The notes under the pieces were generated by a model. The model saw nothing but the letters and a program-made list of their open reading frames with translations, ran no database searches and was not told the DNA's origin. A stretch of 64,000 nucleotides of DNA, taken from contig NZ_JAFCLU010000029.1 of the NCBI RefSeq assembly GCF_018130385.1, forward strand, positions 1-64,000. The letters are read 5' to 3'. Source of the stretch: Bradyrhizobium sp. AUGA SZCCT0283 (GTDB taxonomy: Bacteria > Pseudomonadota > Alphaproteobacteria > Rhizobiales > Xanthobacteraceae). Position 1 is the first letter of the stretch. Each line of letters starts with the position of its first letter. This document shows, piece by piece, positions 25,809 to 33,035 of the stretch. Position numbers and translations under genes: made by a program.

Positions 25809-26956
25809 CGACCAAACGCCTCGGCCTGATCATGAACGGCGTGACCGGCCGCATGGGGCTAAATCAGCACCTGATCCGTTCCATCATCGCGATCCGCGAC
25901 CAGGGCGGCGTGCTGCTGTCCAACGGCGACCGCATGCTGCCCGATCCGATCCTGATCGGCCGCGATGCGGACAAGGTCGAGCGGCTTGCCAAGCGCTTCA
26001 ACATCGAGCGCTGGTCGACTGATCTCGACCAGGCGCTGGCCGACAAGAATGACACCATTTTCTTTGATGCCGCGACTACGCAGGCGCGTCCCTCGCTGCT
26101 GACCAAGGCGATCGAGGCCGGCAAGCACGTCTATTGCGAAAAACCGATCGCTACCAATCTCGATGAGGCGGTCGCAGTGCTGCGGCTCGCCAACGCCAAG
26201 GGCGTCAAGCACGGCACGGTGCAGGACAAACTGTTCCTGCCGGGATTGAAGAAGCTCGCGTTCCTGCGCGATTCCGGTTTCTTCGGCCGCATGCTCTCGG
26301 TGCGCGGCGAGTTCGGCTATTGGGTGTTCGAGGGCGGCTGGCAGGAAGCGCAGCGGCCGTCGTGGAATTACCGCAGCGAGGACGGCGGCGGCATCATTCT
26401 CGACATGGTCTGCCACTGGCGCTACGTGCTCGACAACCTCTTCGGCGAGGTCGAGAGCATCAGCTGTCTCGGCACCACTGATATCCCCGAACGTTTCGAC
26501 GAGAGGGGCAAGAAGTACACGGCGACCGCCGACGACTCCGCCTACGCCACCTTCCGCCTCAAGGGCGGCGTGATCGCGCATATCAACATGAGCTGGGTGA
26601 CGCGGGTCTACCGCGACGATCTCGTCACCTTCCAGGTCGACGGCACCCATGGCTCCGCGGTGGCAGGCCTGACCGATTGCGTGATCCAGGCCCGCCAGGC
26701 GACGCCGCGCCCGGTGTGGAATCCCGACGAGAAGCGCACCCACGATTTCTATGCCGACTGGCAGAAGGTTCCCGAAAACGTCGTCTACGACAACGGCTTC
26801 AAGGAGCAGTGGGAGATGTTCATCCGTCACGTCTGCGAGGACGCGCCCTATAAATACACGCTGCTGGAAGGCGCCAAGGGCGTACAGCTTGCCGAATGCG
26901 CACTGCAGAGCTGGCGCGAGCGGCGCTGGATCGACGTCGCCCCGATCAAGGTGTGA
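25805..26956 (+). CDS. Gfo/Idh/MocA-family oxidoreductase
   Basis: The 383-residue protein begins with a Rossmann segment (GLIMNGVTGRMG) and has the signature VYCEKPIATNLDEAV, whose Lys is normally catalytic, then GGIILDMVCHWRYVLD with a conserved active-site His. NAD(P)-linked oxidation of a sugar or derivative is likely. GGAGAAAGC before 25805 and the ATGA overlap with the enolase-superfamily gene fix the start. The reading frame is open upstream only as a shadow of that gene. Confidence 0.85.
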   Translation: MTTKRLGLIMNGVTGRMGLNQHLIRSIIAIRDQGGVLLSNGDRMLPDPILIGRDADKVERLAKRFNIERWSTDLDQALADKNDTIFFDAATTQARPSLLTKAIEAGKHVYCEKPIATNLDEAVAVLRLANAKGVKHGTVQDKLFLPGLKKLAFLRDSGFFGRMLSVRGEFGYWVFEGGWQEAQRPSWNYRSEDGGGIILDMVCHWRYVLDNLFGEVESISCLGTTDIPERFDERGKKYTATADDSAYATFRLKGGVIAHINMSWVTRVYRDDLVTFQVDGTHGSAVAGLTDCVIQARQATPRPVWNPDEKRTHDFYADWQKVPENVVYDNGFKEQWEMFIRHVCEDAPYKYTLLEGAKGVQLAECALQSWRERRWIDVAPIKV

Positions 26957-26968
26957 GGAGGCATAACC

Positions 26969-28162
26969 ATGAACAGGCCTGTCCTGCCGATGTCTTCGCT
27001 GTCACTGAAACTGCCGACGGCGGATCGTTCGATCGAAACCTATGGCCTGGCGGCGTCGCGGACGTTTCCGGCGAAGCTTGAAGGGACGCTCAACCGCGTG
27101 GCGTTCTCGGCCGCGCATGTGGTGGCGGATCCGCTTGCCGATAACGATCCGTGGCTGACATCCGCAATCGACTGGGACCGGACCATTGCGTTCCGCGAGC
27201 ATGTCTGGGATCTCGGCCTCGGCGTTGCCGAGGCGATGGATACCGCGCAGCGCGGCATGGGGCTGGACTGGCCGACCTCGCTGGAGCTGATTCAGCGCTC
27301 GGTCAAGGCGGCGAAGGCCAAGGGCAACGCGCTGGTATTTTCCGGCGCCGGTACCGACCACCTCGCGGTGGAAGACGCCAAGGCCATCGATGACGTGATC
27401 CGCGCCTATGAGGAGCAGATCGCGGCAGTCGAAAAAGCCGGCGGCCGGGTCATCCTGATGGCCTCGCGCGCGCTGGCAAAGCTCGGCCGCAACGCCGACG
27501 ACTACGCCAAAGTCTATAACCGCGTGCTGTCACAGGTCCGCGAACCCGTGATCATTCACTGGCTCGGCGACATGTTCGATCCGGCGCTATCAGGCTATTG
27601 GGGCACGGCAGACCTCGACAAGGCGATGGATACAGCGCTTGCCATCATCAATGCCAACGCGGCCAAGGTCGATGGCGTGAAGGTTTCGCTGCTCGACAAG
27701 CGGCGCGAGATCGACATGCGCCGGCGGCTGGACAAGAACGTCAGGATGTATACCGGCGACGATTTCAACTATGCCGAACTGATCGCCGGCGACGACCAGG
27801 GTTTCTCGCACGCGCTGCTCGGCATCTTCGACGCCATCGCGCCGGCGGCGTCCTATGCGCTGTCGCGGCTGGCCGCGGGCGACGCGGCCGGCTTCCATGA
27901 CGTGCTGGGGCCGACGGTGCCGTTGTCGCGGCATATCTTCAAGGCGCCGACGCGGTTCTACAAGACCGGCATCGTGTTCATGGCCTATCTGAACGGCCAT
28001 CAGGATCACTTCACCATGGTCGGCGGGCAGGAGAGCACGCGCTCGACGTTGCATCTGGCCGGCCTGTTTCGTCTGGCCGACGGGGCCGGGCTTCTCTCCA
28101 ACCCCGAACTGGCGACACGGCGCATGAAGACGGTGCTGGCAACGCGCGGCATCGAGCCCTGA
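26969..28162 (+). CDS. DUF993 protein (dihydrodipicolinate-synthase-like barrel)
   Basis: The 397-residue protein matches the DUF993 type, a relative of the dihydrodipicolinate synthase/aldolase barrels. Segments include NRVAFSAAHVVADPLADNDP, AQRGMGLDWPTSLELIQRS, VIIHWLGDMFDPALSGYWG and KVSLLDKRREIDMRRRL, with the Lys of VSLLDK a possible Schiff-base residue. AGGAGG precedes 26969. It overlaps the next start by one base. An aldolase-type cleavage would complete the pathway implied by its neighbours, but no function is established that I know of. Confidence 0.78.
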   Translation: MNRPVLPMSSLSLKLPTADRSIETYGLAASRTFPAKLEGTLNRVAFSAAHVVADPLADNDPWLTSAIDWDRTIAFREHVWDLGLGVAEAMDTAQRGMGLDWPTSLELIQRSVKAAKAKGNALVFSGAGTDHLAVEDAKAIDDVIRAYEEQIAAVEKAGGRVILMASRALAKLGRNADDYAKVYNRVLSQVREPVIIHWLGDMFDPALSGYWGTADLDKAMDTALAIINANAAKVDGVKVSLLDKRREIDMRRRLDKNVRMYTGDDFNYAELIAGDDQGFSHALLGIFDAIAPAASYALSRLAAGDAAGFHDVLGPTVPLSRHIFKAPTRFYKTGIVFMAYLNGHQDHFTMVGGQESTRSTLHLAGLFRLADGAGLLSNPELATRRMKTVLATRGIEP

Positions 28163-29025
28163 TGCGCGATTTTTCTTTCGATCATCGCTGGCTGTCGCTG
28201 AATACGGCGACGGTCCGCAAGCAGGGTGATCTCGTTCAGATCATCGAGGCCTGCGCGCGCCACGGCATTCGCGCCATCGATCCCTGGCGCGACCAGGTTG
28301 CGGCCATAGGCCTCGACCGCGCGGTGCGGGCCGTCCGCGATGCCGGGCTTGAACTGTCAGGCTATTGCCGCGGCGGCATGTTCACGGCGGATGCGGCGCA
28401 CCGCATCGAGGCGCGTGACGACAATCGCCGCGCCGTCGACGAAGCCAGAGCGCTGGGCGCGCCCTGCATCGTGCTGGTCGTCGGCGGCCTGCCTCAATAT
28501 TCGCGCCCGGGAAGCGCGCCCTCGAAGGACATGGCAGGGGCGCGGGCGCAGGTCCGCGACGCGATCGCCGAAATGCTGGATTATGCGAAAGCGGCCGACA
28601 TGCCGCTGGCGATCGAGCCGCTGCATCCGGCCTATGCCGCCGACCGCGCCTGCGTGAATACGACGAAGCAGGCGCTGGATATCTGCGACCAGCTCGATCC
28701 GCAGCGCACCGGCGCGCTCGGTGTCGCGCTCGATGTCTATCACATCTGGTGGGATCCGGAATTGATGCCGGAGATCGCGCGTGCCGGAAAGGATCGTCTG
28801 CTGGCGTTTCACGTCTGTGACTGGCTGGTGCCCACGAAGGACATTCTCAACGACCGCGGCATGATGGGCGATGGCGTCATCGACATCACATCTGTGCGAT
28901 CGGCGGTCGAGGCGCAGGGTTTTGCCGGCTATTCCGAGATCGAAATCTTCTCGAATGACTGGTGGAACAAGCCGATGGACGAGGTTTTGCGGACCTGCAT
29001 CGCGCGGCATCGCACGGTGGTCTAA
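28162..29025 (+). CDS. Sugar phosphate isomerase/epimerase (xylose isomerase-like TIM barrel)
   Basis: The 287-residue AP-endonuclease-2/xylose-isomerase-type barrel has metal-binding acids and histidines in LAIEPLHP, GVALDVYHIWWDPE, LLAFHVCDWLVP and YSEIEIFSNDWW. Such proteins isomerise sugars or keto-sugars, or eliminate from 3-keto-glycosides. TGATG coupling to the DUF993 gene and same-strand order make it the last gene of the run. No terminator was seen after it. Confidence 0.82.
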   Translation: MRDFSFDHRWLSLNTATVRKQGDLVQIIEACARHGIRAIDPWRDQVAAIGLDRAVRAVRDAGLELSGYCRGGMFTADAAHRIEARDDNRRAVDEARALGAPCIVLVVGGLPQYSRPGSAPSKDMAGARAQVRDAIAEMLDYAKAADMPLAIEPLHPAYAADRACVNTTKQALDICDQLDPQRTGALGVALDVYHIWWDPELMPEIARAGKDRLLAFHVCDWLVPTKDILNDRGMMGDGVIDITSVRSAVEAQGFAGYSEIEIFSNDWWNKPMDEVLRTCIARHRTVV

Positions 29026-29259
29026 CGGCCGTCGATCGAAGTCGCTTGTTCACGTCTCAATGGCCGACGGTGTTGTCTCGTATGTGAACTGCTATGCGCT
29101 CTTTACTCTGATAACGTAGCGCGAAGAGACAGCGCGCGGTTCCAGATTTAACCTTTTGCGCGGCTATTTAGATTAACAAAGGGTTACCGTTGCGCCCGCA
29201 TTTGTCGAGGCGCTAGCTAGACCGCACGGAGAACGTCTCCGATAGCGAAGAGCGACAAC

Positions 29260-29550
29260 ATGAAAATCCTTTACGCAATTGCGACCCTCGTCCTGCTGTC
29301 GACATCGGCACAGGCATGGCAGATCGTGGAACGCTGCACCCACAGCAAGTTCTATGGCAGGGTGTGCACGACGTCCTACCTGGATGATCCGGTGCGCAAC
29401 GCGGCGCAGGATCAGGAAGACGAAAAGGCAAGACGCGCCAGCATCGAAAAGTGGGAAGCGTTCTGCAAGCCGAAGCGCACCTATGACGATGAAGGCGTCG
29501 TCCGTCTGCTTTACGCCCGCAAGGGCTGCGAGTTCGGCCGCAGCGAGTAA
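29260..29550 (+). CDS. Small secreted cysteine protein
   Basis: The 96-residue product has a clear signal peptide (MKILYAIATLVLLSTSAQA) and four cysteines in the mature part (ERCTHS, RVCTTS, AFCKPK, KGCEFG), enough for two disulfides. The C-terminal half, W-x3-C-x-P ... D-EG-x2-R-x2-YA-x3-C, is shared with the next gene. The region upstream is AT-rich (TTTAGATTAACAAAG near 29169), suggesting a promoter. Function is unknown; the product is probably periplasmic. Confidence 0.7.
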   Translation: MKILYAIATLVLLSTSAQAWQIVERCTHSKFYGRVCTTSYLDDPVRNAAQDQEDEKARRASIEKWEAFCKPKRTYDDEGVVRLLYARKGCEFGRSE

Positions 29551-29561
29551 CCCATCGCTTC

Positions 29562-29586
29562 CGCTCCTCGCAACCAGCGAGGAGCG
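29562..29586 (+). terminator. Perfect 10-bp stem-loop after the small cysteine protein
   Basis: CGCTCCTCGC (29562-29571) and GCGAGGAGCG (29577-29586) enclose AACCA, 11 bases after the stop. It lacks a T-run, so termination would be weak or Rho-assisted. Confidence 0.5.
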
Positions 29587-29750
29587 CTCCGGGCCTTCCG
29601 TGCCCGATGGTTTCGGCGCTTAGCCACGCCCGAAAGACCTCTAAATCTTTATCGACCAAATTGCGATCCGGTTAGTCACGCCGCTTTACGGCGCCTCAAT
29701 GCTTGTCCGTCATTGCTGACGCACGGCATTCATTTCAAGAGGCAGTGTCC

Positions 29751-30131
29751 ATGCGCGTCTTCATCGCAATCTCGATTGTCGTCGCTTCGGTATCGTCCGC
29801 GTCCGCGCAGTTTGCGATGGACCACGGCCACGCCGCGGATGCCGCCCAGGCCGCCCGTGCGGCGAGGGCTGCAGCGGATGCCAAGGCCGCGGCGATTGCC
29901 TCCGGCGCGCCGCTACTTCCCAGCCAGCAGACCAATTTCTTCGTCGGCAGCGGCGGCACCATAAAGATCGCGCCGCGGACGGCCGAAGAGCTGAAGGCCG
30001 ATGAAGCCGCCCAGGCCGCCTGGAAGGAACGCTGCCGGCCGACCGTGGTCGAAGACCGCGAGGGCCTGCGCCGCGTGAAATATGCCGAACGGGATTGCGA
30101 TCTTTCCCGCTTCAACACCGCCGGGAATTAG
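29751..30131 (+). CDS. Small secreted protein, partial paralogue of the 29260 gene
   Basis: The 126-residue product has a signal peptide (MRVFIAISIVVASVSSASA), an alanine-rich helical stretch (about 30-55: AAQAARAARAAADAKAAA) and a C-terminal motif W-KERC-RP ... D-REGLRR-VKYAERDC, aligned with the 29260 product. AAGAGG before 29751 is a fair RBS; the frame is open to 29703 without support. Only the two cysteines of the shared motif remain. Function is unknown. Confidence 0.68.
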   Translation: MRVFIAISIVVASVSSASAQFAMDHGHAADAAQAARAARAAADAKAAAIASGAPLLPSQQTNFFVGSGGTIKIAPRTAEELKADEAAQAAWKERCRPTVVEDREGLRRVKYAERDCDLSRFNTAGN

Positions 30132-30246
30132 AATCCTCCGTATATTTGCGCCGAATCGAGCGGCCTGCTGCGAACCGGCAGTCCGGTTTCGGCTATGCCC
30201 TCCCAAGTCGAAATGCTAGAGCTTCCCCGACTACCGTTGGGGCGGC

Positions 30247-31611
30247 ATGACTTTCACTTCCTGGCAGTTCGGCGTCTTCGTCGCGATCGTATTTGCGGCC
30301 TATTACCTGCCGGCCCTGCGAGCGTTTCAGGTCCAGCTGCTGGTCTTCGCCAGCCTGTTCTTCTATGGATATGGCCAGCCGGAACTGCTGGCGCTGCTCG
30401 CCGTCGCGGTTTTCGGAACCTACCTCTTCCTGGTCCTGGCATTGCGAAACCGGCAGGTCTGGCTTCCGGTCGGCATCGCATTCAACCTCGCGCTGCTCGC
30501 GTTCTTCAAATACAAACTGCTGTTCATCGATCCGGCGTCCCCCAGCCTGGTCGACTTCGCGCCGCTTGATTTCCTGCTGAAACTGCCGCTGCCGATCGGC
30601 ATTTCATTTTTCGTCTTCCACAACATCAGCCTGCTGGTCGACCTCACCCGGCAGAAGGCGACGCCGCCGACGCTGACCGGCGTCTTCCTCTACATCATCT
30701 TCTTTCCGCAGCTCGTTTCTGGTCCGATCACGCGCGCGGAAATGTTCATGCCGCAGATCAAGCCGAAATATTTCGCGGACATTGCGTTCGTCGAGGCCGC
30801 GAAATGGATCCTGACCGGGTTTTTCTTCAAGCTCTACGTGTCGAACAATCTCAATGAAATGACGTCCTATATAAGCTTCCCGCTCTACGAGACGCTGCAG
30901 ACCCAGGATCGCTGGTTGCTCGTTTTCCTCTACAGCTATCAGATCTACGCGGACTTCCTCGGCTATTCTGCGATTGCGATCGGCCTTGGTCTCCTGTTCG
31001 GCTACCGCCTGCCGATCAACTTCAATCTTCCCTATATCTCGACCTCGTTCTCCGAGTTCTGGACGCGCTGGCATATCTCGCTGTCGACCTGGCTGCGCAC
31101 CTATCTCTACGTCCCGCTCGGCGGCAATCGGCACGGCGTATGGCGGACCTACTTGAACCTGATGATCGTGATGGGATTAGGCGGCCTTTGGCATGGTGCC
31201 GGCCTCGGCTATCTGATGTGGGGGCTGCTGCACGGTCTGCTGCTGGTGCTCGAACGTCCCTTGTTGGCGCGCCTGGCTTCGATCGACTTTGCGGTGTTTC
31301 GGGCGGCGCGGATGACCGTGGTTTTTGTCTGCGTCACCATGCTCTGGATTTTCTTCAAGCTGCCGAACTTCGATCATGCAGTCGGCTACCTCGCAGGCAT
31401 GTTTACGCCGACCACGAATCCCAACCCGACCAAGCTGTTCTACAGCCTGGCGCTGCTCTATTCGCTGCCGGTCATGATTCAGCACCTTGGTTTCCGCCCG
31501 CTGTTCGAGGGAAGACTCCGCTGGGCGGAGCCATATCTTTACGGCTCGATGGCCGCGCTGATGTATCTGGAGGCCGGTGCTGAGACGTCGTTCATCTACT
31601 TTCAGTTCTAG
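30247..31611 (+). CDS. MBOAT-family O-acyltransferase (AlgI-like)
   Basis: The 454-residue membrane protein has about ten hydrophobic segments and the MBOAT signatures: FFPQLVSGPITRAEMF, FWTRWHISLSTWLRTYLY and the catalytic His in GGLWHGAGLGYLMWG. Relatives (AlgI, DltB, PatA) move acyl groups across the inner membrane onto extracytoplasmic polymers. It is followed 12 bases later by an SGNH-type protein, the usual partner. No polysaccharide synthesis genes are in the window, so the acceptor is unknown. Confidence 0.88.
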   Translation: MTFTSWQFGVFVAIVFAAYYLPALRAFQVQLLVFASLFFYGYGQPELLALLAVAVFGTYLFLVLALRNRQVWLPVGIAFNLALLAFFKYKLLFIDPASPSLVDFAPLDFLLKLPLPIGISFFVFHNISLLVDLTRQKATPPTLTGVFLYIIFFPQLVSGPITRAEMFMPQIKPKYFADIAFVEAAKWILTGFFFKLYVSNNLNEMTSYISFPLYETLQTQDRWLLVFLYSYQIYADFLGYSAIAIGLGLLFGYRLPINFNLPYISTSFSEFWTRWHISLSTWLRTYLYVPLGGNRHGVWRTYLNLMIVMGLGGLWHGAGLGYLMWGLLHGLLLVLERPLLARLASIDFAVFRAARMTVVFVCVTMLWIFFKLPNFDHAVGYLAGMFTPTTNPNPTKLFYSLALLYSLPVMIQHLGFRPLFEGRLRWAEPYLYGSMAALMYLEAGAETSFIYFQF

Positions 31612-31623
31612 GGACGAGGAAAA

Positions 31624-32499
31624 ATGTCTGCCGTTCGGTGGTTGATAAAATGTGGTGCCGGCGCGGCGATTGTCTTGATCGCCTGCGGCTTCGCCACCGT
31701 TCGCTTCGGCGGCGGGCTGCAAATGCCGGCGGCGACGACGCGGGACGGCACGCTGGTCACCCTGAGCCGTTACCTGCGCGAGCCGGTGCCTGACATCGTG
31801 CTGGTGGGCAGCTCGATCACGTTCCGCCTCAAGGAGGAATATTTTGCAACGCCCGGCTTGCGGAATCTGGCGCTTGCGGGAGGCTCTCCGGTCACCGGGC
31901 TGGAGATCGTTGCGAAGCAGCCGCGGCTCCCCGGTGTCATTCTGGTCGAGGCGAATGTTCTCGCCCGTCCCACCGATGCTGCGCTGGTCAAACGTTACTC
32001 GCGCGGCGATATTGAACCGCTTTTCTTTCGCCCCGTGCGGGCCGCGGTAGCCGCGTATGAGCAGCGTCTTCATGCGCCGCTGACGCATGAGCAGGTTGCG
32101 CTCGACCTGCGCCGACTGGTCGGGCAGCCGCCGGGCGATTTCGACAACCGAGTCTATGTGAACCACGCGCTGCAGCAGTTCAATGCGGAGGATCCGACGG
32201 ATGTCGTTCAGTTCAATGCGAAGCGAGTCGAGGAGTTGATCCGGCTGGTGGAACAACGCGGCGCGCGGGTGTTGCTGTTCGAGCTACCCTATGCCGAACC
32301 GATCGAAGGCTCGCGGTTTGCTGCGACCACGCGGGAGATCGTCCACGCTGCGTTTCCGGATTCGAAGCGATGGTTGCCTATCGAAGTGAACCGAAGCGAG
32401 CTGCGCTGGGCCGACGGCGTTCATCTCGACGAACGCTCTGCGGTGATCGTAACGCAGGCGATGGAGCGCGCCTTGGCCTTGGCGCGCACGGGAAAGTGA
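31624..32499 (+). CDS. SGNH-like (AlgX/AlgJ/DltD-type) acylation partner
   Basis: The 291-residue protein has an N-terminal membrane anchor (about 8-26) and an extracytoplasmic domain with IVLVGSSITFRL (nucleophile Ser block) and the late DGVHLDERSA carrying the Asp-x-x-His pair of SGNH hydrolases. This fits transfer of the acyl group delivered by the MBOAT protein directly upstream. GACGAGGAAAA before 31624 is a good RBS. The family call rests on these two blocks and the gene order. Confidence 0.7.
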   Translation: MSAVRWLIKCGAGAAIVLIACGFATVRFGGGLQMPAATTRDGTLVTLSRYLREPVPDIVLVGSSITFRLKEEYFATPGLRNLALAGGSPVTGLEIVAKQPRLPGVILVEANVLARPTDAALVKRYSRGDIEPLFFRPVRAAVAAYEQRLHAPLTHEQVALDLRRLVGQPPGDFDNRVYVNHALQQFNAEDPTDVVQFNAKRVEELIRLVEQRGARVLLFELPYAEPIEGSRFAATTREIVHAAFPDSKRWLPIEVNRSELRWADGVHLDERSAVIVTQAMERALALARTGK

Positions 32500-32540
32500 C
32501 GGGGGAGGCCTAGCAGCCGAAAACGCCTGAGGCTGCGGCG

Positions 32541-32972
32541 CTATCGCGATTGAGCAAGGAAGGCGATGATTTTCTTTCTGTCGTCGCTCGATGGGAGGCC
32601 ACCATACGGCTTCATGCTGTTGCCGGGTACCACCTCATCGGGGTTTGCAATGAAGCGATCGAGCTTCTCCTCATCCCAGACGAAGCCTGCCTCCTTCATG
32701 GCGCTGGAAAACCCGTAGTCCGGCAGCGATCCTGCCTTCCGTCCAACCACCTTGTGCAGGTTGGGGCCCAGGCGATTGTCACCCTCTCTCACCATGTGAC
32801 ACGTTCGGCAGGCGTTGTTGAACGCCTGCTGCCCTGAGGCGTCCTCTTTGCCTTGTGACGCCTGAGGCAGCACGGAAGGCGATGGAAGCATGAATGCCAT
32901 TGCGCTCAACGCGCCTACCAGGAACATCCGGTTACGGCGCCGCCGGCCGGCCGTCGGCCAGGCGAGAAGCAT
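32541..32972 (-). CDS. Class I c-type cytochrome, exported
   Basis: The 143-residue protein has a basic, hydrophobic export sequence and a single haem site CRTCH, followed by GPNLHKVVGRKAG, FSSAMKEAGFVWDEE and an axial Met in NSMKPYGG, as in cytochrome c2-like periplasmic electron carriers. The start is uncertain: ATG 32972, ATG 32927 and TTG 32993 are in frame, and all give a signal sequence. It stands alone between unrelated genes, so its redox partner cannot be told. Confidence 0.85.
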   Translation of the reverse strand: MLLAWPTAGRRRRNRMFLVGALSAMAFMLPSPSVLPQASQGKEDASGQQAFNNACRTCHMVREGDNRLGPNLHKVVGRKAGSLPDYGFSSAMKEAGFVWDEEKLDRFIANPDEVVPGNSMKPYGGLPSSDDRKKIIAFLAQSR

Positions 32973-33035
32973 GATGAAGTGCCATTGCCTCAATCGATCA
33001 CCTCGTCAGCAAGAGGATCGGGTCAAGGTTTTCGG

